Part shown: piece by piece, positions 1 to 6,249 of the stretch
Position numbering within the stretch: position 1 is the first letter of the stretch
Layout of the letters: every line of letters begins with the position of its first letter
NCBI GenBank assembly: GCA_947442095.1
Contig: CANEVG010000211.1
Coordinates: forward strand, 1 to 6,378
Direction: 5' to 3'
Source: Sphingomonadaceae bacterium
GTDB taxonomy: Bacteria > Pseudomonadota > Alphaproteobacteria > Sphingomonadales > Sphingomonadaceae
Length of the DNA stretch: 6,378 nt
Position numbers and translations under genes: made by a program
The notes under the pieces: generated by a model
What the model was told of the DNA's origin: nothing
Databases searched by the model: none
What the model saw: the letters and a program-made list of their open reading frames with translations, nothing else

Positions 1-2
1 CG

Positions 3-1316
3 GTGTTCTACCCTTCGGCGCGGGCGGCCATGCTGCTCGCGCTGGCCGCGCCGCTGGCGCTGGTGGTTGCCGCCGCTGCGCCTGCGGCGTGGATCGCAGC
101 GCCTGCTCTCGGCGCGGCGCTGCTGGTTATGGTGCTGCTCGATGCGCTGCTTGCCGCCTCGCTTGCCGATGTGCGCGTGATCGCACCGGCAGACGGCGAA
201 GTGGGCGAGCCGCTGCACCTGACTGTCCTCGCCGATTTCCAAGGCGATGCCGCGAGTGCCGCGCCCTGGGCCGCGCTCGCGCTCGATCCCCGGATTGCGC
301 CGGGCGGACGGCTCGCAGCGGCGCTGTCCCGCGATGCGGGCGCGTGGAGCGGGAGGCTTGACGCCCTGCCGATCCGGCGCGGCACCGCACCGGTCGAGGC
401 CGTGTGGCTGCGCTGGCAGGGGCCGCTCGGCCTCGCCTGCCGTCAGGTCATGCGCCCGCTTGAAGCCGCGATCCGCATTCGGCCCAATCTTGCCCCCGCG
501 CGCAGCCCGGCGCTGCAGGTGTTCCTGCGCGATGCCCAGTTCGGCTTGGTCGCGCGCCGCATCCGGGGCGAGGGCACAGATTTTGAGGCGCTCGCCGAAT
601 ACGAGCCCGGCATGGACCGGCGGCGCATCGACTGGAAAAGCTCCGCGCGGCACGCCCGGCTCTACGCCAAAGAGTATGAGACCGAGCGCAACAACCAGAT
701 CGTGTTTGCGTTCGATTGCGGGCAGACGATGTGCGAGCCGATCGCCGGCCTGCCGCGCATCGACCGCGCCGTCACCGCTGCGCTAACCACCGCATGGATC
801 GCGCTGGGGGCGCAGGACCGCGTGGCGATCTACGGCTTTGCCGCAAGGCCGCAGGTGCTGAGCCCCTTCGTCACCGCGCCGCGCGATTTCCGCCGTCTGC
901 AAGATGCCGCCGCCGCGCTCGATTACAGCGCCGAGCAACCCAATTTTACGCTCGCGCTCTCCACGCTGGCAGCGCGGCTGCGGCGGCGCTCGCTCGTGGT
1001 GGTGTTTTCCGAATTCACCGATCCAACCAGCGCCGAACTCATGATCGAATCGATGCGCCGGCTGGTCGAGCGCCACCGCGTGATCTTCGTTGTCATGGCC
1101 GATGCCGAACTGGCCGATTTCGTTGCCGCGCCCGTGGTGACCGCGCAGGATGCCGCGATGGCGGTGACCGCGACAACCCTGCAGCACCAGCGCACGCTCG
1201 TGCTGCAGCGGCTACGGCGCGCCGGGATCCGCGTGGTCGAGGCACCGCATGAGCAGATCGGCAACCGACTGCTCGATGCCTATCTCGCGGTGAAGCGCGA
1301 AGGGAGCCTCGGATGA
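3..1316 (+). CDS. DUF58 domain protein (vWA-like, membrane-anchored)
   Basis: DUF58-family protein (COG1721) of 437 residues; its molecular role is not established. Residues about 10-32 and 34-55 are hydrophobic and alanine/leucine-rich, giving two N-terminal membrane helices, with the rest expected to be soluble. The DUF58 signature YEPGMDRRRIDWKSSAR lies at 200-216. A von Willebrand A-like fold follows: the usual metal-site motif DxSxS is read as DCGQT at 238-242, NFTLAL is at 314-319 and SEFTD at 336-340, so the metal site looks degenerate. The GTG at position 3 is chosen because MFYP followed by a basic residue resembles the usual start of sphingomonad homologues; ATG at 30 is an alternative that shortens the N-terminus by nine residues. 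The ribosome binding site lies outside the window. The stop overlaps the next start (ATGA). Homologues commonly sit beside a MoxR AAA+ ATPase, which would be to the left. Family assignment is secure; function is inference. Confidence 0.9.
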   Translation: MFYPSARAAMLLALAAPLALVVAAAAPAAWIAAPALGAALLVMVLLDALLAASLADVRVIAPADGEVGEPLHLTVLADFQGDAASAAPWAALALDPRIAPGGRLAAALSRDAGAWSGRLDALPIRRGTAPVEAVWLRWQGPLGLACRQVMRPLEAAIRIRPNLAPARSPALQVFLRDAQFGLVARRIRGEGTDFEALAEYEPGMDRRRIDWKSSARHARLYAKEYETERNNQIVFAFDCGQTMCEPIAGLPRIDRAVTAALTTAWIALGAQDRVAIYGFAARPQVLSPFVTAPRDFRRLQDAAAALDYSAEQPNFTLALSTLAARLRRRSLVVVFSEFTDPTSAELMIESMRRLVERHRVIFVVMADAELADFVAAPVVTAQDAAMAVTATTLQHQRTLVLQRLRRAGIRVVEAPHEQIGNRLLDAYLAVKREGSLG

Positions 1317-2413
1317 GCGACGCTTCTCCCAATCTCATTGGCCGAAACCTCAAAGACCGCCTCGGCAGCTGGTTCAGCCCCGCCGCCAAGGCGGATATGG
1401 CTGCCGCCGAAGATGCCGCGCTGCGCTCCGACCGGTTCCGGCTGGAGCGCGAGGGGGAATGGAAGCGGCTGGAAGCGATCGTCGCGCGGATCGAGCGCGG
1501 GCGGCTGCGTTCGGTGCCGGACGAGGACCTGCTCGCGCTCCCCGCGCTCTATCGCACTGCCGTCTCCAGCCTTGCCGTCGCGCGCGAAACCTCGCTCGAC
1601 CGCGAGACCTTGCTCTGGCTTGAAGTGCTGACCCAGCGTGCGTGGTTCATCGTTTATGGCCCGCGCGCCGGGCTGGGGGACTGGCTGCGCCGCTTTTTCG
1701 GCGGAGGGTGGAGCGCATCGGTCCGTGCGCTCGGCTCCGACATCCTGATTGCGCTGGCCTTGATGGTCATCGGCACGGTGGTCGGCTGGCTGCTCGTGGC
1801 AAGCGATCCCGATTGGTACTACGCGCTGATGCCCGCAGGCATGGGCGACGAGCGCGTGCCGGGGGCGAGCCGTGCGGAGCTGATGGGCACATTGTTCGGC
1901 CAGCAGAATGAACCGGGGCTGGGCGTTTTCGCTGCCGCCCTGTTCTCCAACAACGCGCAAGTCTCGATCCTCGCCTTCGCGCTCGGCTTTGCGTTCGGCC
2001 TGCCCTCGGCGATGCTGCTGATCCAGAACACCGCGCTGCTGGGCGCGCTGCTGTGGCTCTATCACGGGCAGGGCCTCACGCTTGAACTGGTCGGCTGGCT
2101 TTCGGTCCATGGCACGACCGAGCTGTTCGCGATCCTGCTGGCGGGGGCCTCGGGCATCCATATCGGCCGCGCGATGGCCTTTCCCGGGGAGGCAGCGGTA
2201 CTCGATGCCGCAGCCGCGGCGGGTCGGCGCACGGCGCAGGTCATGGTCGGCGTCGTGCTCATGCTGATCGTAGCCGGCCTGCTGGAAGGCTTTGCGCGGC
2301 AATTGATCGACAACACCGCGGGCCGGATGATCATCGGCGGTTTCATGCTGGTGCTGTGGACCGGCTACTTCTTCGTCTGGCGCGGCAGAAGCGCGAATAA
2401 AGGCAAGCCCTGA
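1313..2413 (+). CDS. SpoIIM-like (stage II sporulation protein M family) membrane protein
   Basis: Integral membrane protein of 366 residues resembling the SpoIIM/DUF95 family (COG1300). In Bacillus SpoIIM belongs to the DMP peptidoglycan-remodelling complex needed for engulfment, but this organism is not expected to sporulate, so the name reflects homology only. Residues 1-135 are charged and probably cytoplasmic. Hydrophobic stretches lie near 142-163, 204-235, 237-250, 265-285, 308-326 and 338-356. Family-like features are FSNNAQVSILAF (211-222) followed by a glycine-rich helix, the HGTTE motif (266-270) leading into a helix, and EGFARQ (325-330). The start overlaps the DUF58 stop by 4 nt and has a good ribosome binding site, AGGGAG at 1301-1306, six bases upstream. 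The stop overlaps the RDD start by one base. This tight coupling suggests the three proteins are made together, perhaps as one envelope complex (inference). Confidence 0.88.
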   Translation: MSDASPNLIGRNLKDRLGSWFSPAAKADMAAAEDAALRSDRFRLEREGEWKRLEAIVARIERGRLRSVPDEDLLALPALYRTAVSSLAVARETSLDRETLLWLEVLTQRAWFIVYGPRAGLGDWLRRFFGGGWSASVRALGSDILIALALMVIGTVVGWLLVASDPDWYYALMPAGMGDERVPGASRAELMGTLFGQQNEPGLGVFAAALFSNNAQVSILAFALGFAFGLPSAMLLIQNTALLGALLWLYHGQGLTLELVGWLSVHGTTELFAILLAGASGIHIGRAMAFPGEAAVLDAAAAAGRRTAQVMVGVVLMLIVAGLLEGFARQLIDNTAGRMIIGGFMLVLWTGYFFVWRGRSANKGKP

Positions 2414-3315
2414 TGGCCCGCCGCGCCCCCGCCAACCGCATTCGCACCGTGATCACGCCCGAAGGCGCAGCGCTGCCGTTCCTGCTCGCCACGCGCGGCG
2501 CGCGGGCGGCGGCGCTGCTGATCGATCTCGCCTTGGTCGGCATTGCGATGAGCGTCACCACCTTCACGCTCATCTGGCTCGCGGGCGGTCTTGGCATCGC
2601 GTTTCACGATCTGGAGCTCAATACGCCCAAATCGCGCGCGCTGCAGGCGCTGGTGGTCATCTGGATCATCGCGATGTTCCTGTTCCGCAATGCGTGGTTC
2701 CTGCTCTTTGAGCTTGGCCCGCGCGGAGCGACGCCGGGCAAGCGCGTCGCGGGAATCCGTATCGCGGCGCGCGGCACTGAACGCCTCACCACCGAAGCCG
2801 TGATTGCCCGCAACATCATGCGCGACATCGAGCTGTTCATGCCCGCAGTGTTCATCGGGGGCGCGATCTCAGCGGGCAGCGACACCGAACTGGCGGGCTG
2901 GGCGGGCGCGCTGTGGTTCGCGATTTTCGTGTTGTTCCCGTTCTTCAACCGCGACGCGCTGCGCTGCGGTGATGTCATCGCAGGCACCTGGGTGGTCGAA
3001 GCGCCGCGCCGCAGGCTGGGTCAGGCGCTATCGGTCGATGCCCCGGCCAGCGCGAGCGACCATGCCTTCCAGTTCACCCCAACAGAGCTCGCGGTCTATG
3101 GCGAGTTCGAGCTGCAGACGCTGGAGCGCGTGCTGCGCGAAGGGCGCGAGGCAGCGCTGAACGATGTGGCCGATGCGATCAGCCGCAAGATCGGCCGCGC
3201 TTATCCCTACAACGCCGAGCGCGCTTTCCTCGAAGCCTATTACCTTCAATTGCGCGGCAATCTCGAACAAGGCATGCGCCTCGGCCGCCGCAAGGTGGAC
3301 AAATACGCCGCCTGA
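2413..3315 (+). CDS. RDD family membrane protein with soluble C-terminal extension
   Basis: RDD-family protein (COG1714) of 300 residues; the family is proposed to take part in transport in some bacteria, but no substrate can be assigned here. The domain starts near residue 26 with the arginine-containing ATRGAR and the aspartate in LLIDLA (D38). Predicted helices lie near 33-56, 80-100, 141-155 and 163-178. The family-typical ATPGKRVAGIRI is at 106-117, and the closing aspartate-containing RCGDVIAGTWVV is at 184-195. Residues about 200-300 form a hydrophilic, helix-rich tail with no domain I recognise; it is longer than a minimal RDD protein needs but resembles tails of sphingomonad relatives of this cluster. 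The ATG shares one base with the upstream stop, and TAAAGG at 2398-2403 is a plausible ribosome binding site nine bases away. It ends three bases from the convergent peptidase gene, leaving no room for a separate terminator. Confidence 0.88.
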   Translation: MARRAPANRIRTVITPEGAALPFLLATRGARAAALLIDLALVGIAMSVTTFTLIWLAGGLGIAFHDLELNTPKSRALQALVVIWIIAMFLFRNAWFLLFELGPRGATPGKRVAGIRIAARGTERLTTEAVIARNIMRDIELFMPAVFIGGAISAGSDTELAGWAGALWFAIFVLFPFFNRDALRCGDVIAGTWVVEAPRRRLGQALSVDAPASASDHAFQFTPTELAVYGEFELQTLERVLREGREAALNDVADAISRKIGRAYPYNAERAFLEAYYLQLRGNLEQGMRLGRRKVDKYAA

Positions 3316-3318
3316 AGG

Positions 3319-3798
3319 TCAGTCTTCGCGAAAGATTGCCACTTCGCGCAGACCGCCTGAGTCCGCCCGCCCGCGAAACAGGCCGAGCGTGGTGAAGGCA
3401 AATCCGGTCTCGCCTGCAGGGGTCGCGAAAATGATCCCGCCGACCCCGTCCATCGCGCCGATCTCGGCCAATATGGCCTCGGTCGCGGTTTGCGCGGCTT
3501 CTCCGGCCATGCGGATGCGCGCGCAGATTTCATGCGCCGCGCCCACCTGCATGAACTGCTCGCCCGAGCCGGTGCAGCTCACCGCCGCGGCGCGGTTATC
3601 GGCGTAAGTCCCCGCGCCGATCAGCGGCGAATCGCCGATGCGGCCCCAGCGCTTGCCGGTCAGCCCGCCGGTCGACGTCGCCGCCGCGACATGGCCGTCC
3701 GCGTCCACTGCGACTGCACCCACAGTGCCATATTTCAGCCCGGCATCGAACCAGCCGAGCTTCATGGCCCAGCGGCTGGTATGCGTTGTCTCGATCAT
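3319..3798 (-). CDS. isoaspartyl peptidase/L-asparaginase, beta chain only (5'-truncated)
   Basis: Plant-type asparaginase/isoaspartyl peptidase (Ntn-hydrolase, T2 family) fragment of 159 residues. Complete enzymes are about 300 residues: an alpha chain, then a beta chain released by autocleavage just before a threonine nucleophile. Here that threonine is T25 in KYGTVGAVAVD. Aligned without gaps to the E. coli enzyme EcAIII (offset 154), T43 matches T197, R53 matches R207, D56 matches D210 and T76 matches T230, so the beta chain looks intact through its normal C-terminus. The alpha chain is absent: an in-frame TAG lies at 3811-3813, five codons before the ATG, and I find no alpha-chain sequence in other frames up to the neighbouring GNAT remnant. 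No good ribosome binding site precedes the ATG. A palindromic repeat starts 44 bases upstream. Most likely this is a pseudogene remnant; a functional beta-only protein is less likely. Family assignment is secure. Confidence 0.8.
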   Translation of the reverse strand: MIETTHTSRWAMKLGWFDAGLKYGTVGAVAVDADGHVAAATSTGGLTGKRWGRIGDSPLIGAGTYADNRAAAVSCTGSGEQFMQVGAAHEICARIRMAGEAAQTATEAILAEIGAMDGVGGIIFATPAGETGFAFTTLGLFRGRADSGGLREVAIFRED

Positions 3799-3841
3799 GG
3801 CGAGGCGGATCTACAGTGCAGTCTAAATGCCAACCCATAAA

Positions 3842-3879
3842 GCCCTCTCCTCTTTCGGGGAGAGGGCCCGCGAGAGGGA
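3842..3879. repeat. palindromic GC-rich intergenic repeat
   Basis: GCCCTCTCC (3842-3850) is an exact inverted match to GGAGAGGGC (3859-3867), with an eight-base loop. A further GAGAGGG follows at 3872-3878. The layout (stem, then another copy of one arm) resembles small dispersed palindromic elements in many proteobacterial genomes. It sits between the truncated peptidase gene and the GNAT remnant and ends just before the probable GNAT start at 3881. That it is dispersed cannot be shown from a single copy in this window. Confidence 0.6.
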
Positions 3880-3880
3880 A

Positions 3881-4346
3881 ATGATCGAAGGCCTCGCCAT
3901 CACCGAAGACGATCTTTCCGGCGCAGATGTGCAGGCACTGCTCGCGCTGCACCTTGGCAGCATGCACGCCGAAAGCCCCCTGCAAAGTCCATGCCCGGCC
4001 CTTGGACCAGCTGCGCCAGCCCGGCGTGACGTTCTACACCGCACGCGTGCACGGCGCGCTCGCCGCCATGGGCGCAGTCAAGCACCTCGATTCCGCCCAC
4101 GGCGAACTCAAGTCGATGCGCGCGGCCCCAGAATGGCGCGGGAAGGGTGTGGGCGAAGCGATGCTGGTGCATCTGCTCGGGGTGGCGAGGGCGCGGGGGT
4201 GTCCGCGCATGAGCCTGGAGACGGGGCGGACCGAGGCCTTTGCGCCTGCGGCGGCGTTGTACCGAAAGTATGGGCTTGAGGACTGCGAGGCCTTCGCCGA
4301 CTACGTTGCGGACGAATTCAGCCAGTGTTTGAGTTTGGCTCCTTGA
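3881..4346 (+). pseudogene. GNAT family N-acetyltransferase, frameshifted
   Basis: GNAT acetyltransferase that would transfer an acetyl group from acetyl-CoA to an unknown amine. The two halves are in different frames. The N-terminal half starts at ATG 3881 (MIEGLAITEDDLSGADVQALLALHLGSMHAESP) and runs to about 3979. The rest is in a shifted frame from about 3981 (CKVHARPLDQLRQPGVTFY) to the TGA at 4344-4346. The acetyl-CoA loop RGKGVG and the downstream SLETGR, LYRKYG and FADYV stretches are typical of this subfamily. The break is at a run of five C (3976-3980); two more C, or one fewer, would join the frames. Two more would give SPPCKVHA, which fits the spacing I expect from relatives. The joined product would be about 155 residues, normal for the family. 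An upstream in-frame ATG at 3827 would add residues encoded by the repeat and is less likely. Only weak ribosome binding signals are visible. It could be real decay or a homopolymer sequencing error. Confidence 0.78.
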
Positions 4347-4348
4347 GA

Positions 4349-4397
4349 ACCTCCCCTGAAAGGGGGAGGTGGACCGCCCGAAGGGTGGTGGAGGGGT
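4349..4397. repeat. palindromic GC-rich intergenic repeat
   Basis: A first imperfect hairpin pairs ACCTCCCCT with AGGGGGAGGT (4349-4370, one unpaired base). A second pairs CCGCCC with GGGTGG around a GAA loop (4374-4388, one G-T wobble), followed by GGAGGGG. This two-hairpin layout resembles short intergenic repeats I associate with Sphingomonadales and Caulobacter genomes (from memory, not searched). It begins two bases after the GNAT stop. It differs in sequence from the repeat at 3842-3879, so the two are not copies of one element. Confidence 0.6.
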
Positions 4398-4404
4398 AGT
4401 GCCA

Positions 4405-4434
4405 ACAAAAAAGGCCCCGCCGAAGCGAGGCCTT
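4405..4434 (-). terminator. intrinsic terminator of the etfBA operon
   Basis: Read on the minus strand, AAGGCC pairs with GGCCTT and the inner CGC with GCG, separated by one mismatch and closed by a four-base loop (4411-4434). A run of T follows (A on the plus strand, 4407-4412). It lies 23 bases after the etfA stop and in the right orientation. The plus-strand side has no T-run after the stem, so it should end only leftward transcription. Confidence 0.85.
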
Positions 4435-4457
4435 CCTGAATTCAGCAAACCGCCACC

Positions 4458-5390
4458 TCAAAGCTTGCCAGTCAGCTCCGGCACCAGCGTGAACAGATCG
4501 CCGACAAGGCCGATATCCGCGACCTGGAAGATCGGAGCGTCTTCGTCCTTGTTGATGGCGATGATGGTCTTCGAATCCTTCATCCCGGCAAGGTGCTGGA
4601 TCGCGCCCGAGATGCCGACCGCGATGTAGACTTGTGGCGCCACGATCTTGCCGGTCTGGCCGACCTGGTAGTCATTGGGCACATAGCCCGCGTCCACTGC
4701 CGCGCGGCTTGCACCAATGCCTGCGCCGAGCTTGTCGGCCAACGGGGTGATCACGCTCTGGAACGTATCTGCATCCTTCAGCGCGCGGCCGCCCGAGACA
4801 ATGATCTTGGCCGAGGTCAGTTCCGGGCGCTCGCTCTTGGCGATTTCCGAACCGATGAAGGTCGACATACCCGAATCGGCATGCGCGCCTACCGCTTCCA
4901 CTGCCGCCGAACCGCCGGTTGCTTCTGCCTTGCCGAAGGCGGTGCCGCGTACGGTCACGACCAACTTGGCATCGCCCGATTCAACCGTGGCGATGGCGTT
5001 GCCGGCATAGATCGGGCGGGTGAAGGTCTTGGGGCCTTCGACAGAGAGAATGTCGGACACCTGCATCACATCGAGCAGCGCGGCGACGCGCGGGGCAATG
5101 TTCTTGCCGGTGGTTGTGGCCGGCGCGACGAACACGTCGTAATCAGCCATCAGCCCCGCGACGAGCGGCGCGACGTTTTCGGCCAGCGCGTTGGCATAAG
5201 CCGCGTCATCGGCCTTGATGACCTTGCTGACGCCAGCGATCTGCGCGGCAGCAGCCGCAGCGGCATCGCAGCCCGAGCCAGCGACCAGCGCGGTGACTTC
5301 ACCGATCTGGAGTGCAGCGGTCACGACGGCGAGGGTGGCGTCCTTAACCGAGGCGTTGTCGTGTTCGACCCAAACGAGTGTCTTGGACAT
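4458..5390 (-). CDS. etfA: electron transfer flavoprotein alpha subunit
   Basis: Alpha (FAD-carrying, FixB-type) subunit of electron transfer flavoprotein, 310 residues, the usual length. With EtfB it forms a soluble cytoplasmic heterodimer that takes electrons from acyl-CoA and related dehydrogenases and hands them to ETF:ubiquinone oxidoreductase. Residues 1-180 form the N-terminal nucleotide-binding-like domain. The FAD domain follows, with SGGR (199-202), GASRAAVDAGYVP (226-238), the QVGQTGK loop (242-248) and the family signature from VYIAVGISGAIQH (254-266) to IIAIN (276-280). H266 and the Asp-rich KDEDAPIF (281-288) are in their normal places. The start overlaps the etfB stop by one base (TGATG), and a good ribosome binding site, GGGAG (plus-strand 5398-5402), lies seven bases upstream inside etfB. 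An intrinsic terminator follows. Nothing suggests loss of function. Confidence 0.97.
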   Translation of the reverse strand: MSKTLVWVEHDNASVKDATLAVVTAALQIGEVTALVAGSGCDAAAAAAAQIAGVSKVIKADDAAYANALAENVAPLVAGLMADYDVFVAPATTTGKNIAPRVAALLDVMQVSDILSVEGPKTFTRPIYAGNAIATVESGDAKLVVTVRGTAFGKAEATGGSAAVEAVGAHADSGMSTFIGSEIAKSERPELTSAKIIVSGGRALKDADTFQSVITPLADKLGAGIGASRAAVDAGYVPNDYQVGQTGKIVAPQVYIAVGISGAIQHLAGMKDSKTIIAINKDEDAPIFQVADIGLVGDLFTLVPELTGKL

Positions 5391-6136
5391 CAGGCGACTC
5401 CCATTTCCTTGAGCTTTGCAACCAGTGTGTCGACGTCAGGCACCTTGATGCCCGCGCTGCGCACTGGCGGTTCGGTGACCTTGAGCGTCTTGAGGCGCGG
5501 GGCCACATCGACGCCGTAGTCTTCGGGCGTCTTACTCGCGAGCGGCTTCGACTTTGCCTTCATGATGTTGGGCAGCGAGGCGTAGCGCGGTTCGTTGAGG
5601 CGAAGGTCTGCGGTCACGATCGCGGGCAGAGCTAGCTTCACCGTTTCCAGACCGCCGTCGATCTCGCGCTTCACCACCACGCTGTCACCCTCGATGGCGA
5701 TTTCGTTGGCGAAAGTGCCCTGCGGACGGCCGAGCAGCGCGGCGACCATCTGGCCGACCTGGTTGGCGTCGTCGTCGATCGCCTGCTTGCCGGTGATGAT
5801 CAGGCCCGGCTGCTCCTCGTCGGCAATCGCCTTGACGATCTTGGCAACCGCGAGCGGCTCGACTTCGGTTTCGCACAGCACGAGGATCGCGCGGTCCGCG
5901 CCCATGGCGAGCGCGGTGCGCAGCGTTTCCTGCGCCTTCTGCGGACCAACCGACACGGCTACGATCTCGGTCACCACGCCCTTTTCCTTCAGGCGAATGG
6001 CTTCCTCGACCGCGATCTCGTCGAACGGGTTCATGCTCATTTTCACGTTGGCAAGGTCGACCCCCGTGCCATCCGCTTTCACACGCGGCTTCACGTTGTA
6101 GTCGATCACCCGCTTTACGCAGACCAGGGCTTTCAT
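5390..6136 (-). CDS. etfB: electron transfer flavoprotein beta subunit
   Basis: Beta (AMP-binding, FixA-type) subunit of electron transfer flavoprotein, 248 residues, normal length. It pairs with EtfA and provides the loop that docks onto partner dehydrogenases. The N-terminus MKALVCVKRVIDYN is typical of the family. MNPFDEIAVEEA is at 35-46, and the AMP-binding stretch ITGKQAIDDDANQVGQ at 114-129. The recognition loop LNEPRYASLPNIMKAKSK is at 180-197, with L180 in the place of the dehydrogenase-docking leucine of human ETF (L195). This is the housekeeping ETF type rather than a nitrogen-fixation Fix type: no fixC or fixX is seen, and this fully conserved recognition loop is the group I pattern. 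GAGAAAGG (plus-strand 6146-6153) is a plausible ribosome binding site nine bases before the ATG. A promoter-like sequence with an inverted repeat lies upstream, so etfBA probably has its own transcription start. Confidence 0.97.
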   Translation of the reverse strand: MKALVCVKRVIDYNVKPRVKADGTGVDLANVKMSMNPFDEIAVEEAIRLKEKGVVTEIVAVSVGPQKAQETLRTALAMGADRAILVLCETEVEPLAVAKIVKAIADEEQPGLIITGKQAIDDDANQVGQMVAALLGRPQGTFANEIAIEGDSVVVKREIDGGLETVKLALPAIVTADLRLNEPRYASLPNIMKAKSKPLASKTPEDYGVDVAPRLKTLKVTEPPVRSAGIKVPDVDTLVAKLKEMGVA

Positions 6137-6168
6137 CGGTTCAGGCCTTTCTCAGTCCAATTGTGGCG

Positions 6169-6197
6169 CGCATAATTCGCGCTTACGTAAACGTCAA
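6169..6197 (-). promoter_or_regulatory. candidate etfBA promoter
   Basis: On the minus strand, TTGACG (plus 6192-6197) is followed after 17 bases by TATGCG (plus 6169-6174). The -35 is one base off the sigma-70 consensus; the -10 is weak. Transcription would begin near 6162, leaving about 26 untranslated bases before etfB. This rests on sequence match only. Confidence 0.5.
6185..6194. promoter_or_regulatory. candidate operator, ACGT-N2-ACGT inverted repeat
   Basis: ACGTAAACGT (plus strand) is two ACGT half-sites two bases apart. It covers half of the candidate -35 and part of the spacer, a position suited to a repressor or to a MerR-type regulator. From memory it resembles the ACGT-containing sites described for LiuR, a MerR-family regulator of branched-chain amino-acid breakdown genes in proteobacteria, a regulon that can include etfBA. 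No regulator gene is in the window, so its identity is inference. Confidence 0.4.
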
Positions 6198-6249
6198 CCT
6201 AGCCTCGGGTGCCCATGCAGGAAACTCAAGCTGGGCATCAGCTGGGCTT

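Noticed and set aside
1280..2302. Long open frame (340 codons) on the minus strand opposite the SpoIIM-like gene
   Set aside because: Its product is low in hydrophobic order, rich in Arg/Gln/Asp, and matches no family; long antisense frames are expected opposite GC-rich genes.
3827..4279. Plus-strand frame of 150 codons taken as one intact protein
   Set aside because: Only the first half after 3881 reads as GNAT sequence; after about 3980 it becomes Arg/Ala-rich shadow sequence, while the GNAT continues in another frame.
3799..4397. The repeat-bracketed GNAT segment as a small mobile element
   Set aside because: The two bounding repeats differ in sequence, no transposase is present, and no target-site duplication is visible.
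4593..5519. Long open frame (308 codons) on the plus strand opposite etfA and etfB
   Set aside because: It is fully antisense to two well-recognised genes and its Arg/Gly/Asp-rich product resembles no known protein.
6210..6237. Possible terminator hairpin (TGCCCA / TGGGCA) after the biotinyl-domain gene
   Set aside because: The stem is only six base pairs with a 16-base loop and no T-run follows on the minus strand.
6229..6247. AGCTGGGC direct repeat with an 11-base period just after the carboxylase stop
   Set aside because: Only two short copies, and no regulator or function can be attached; chance is a fair explanation.
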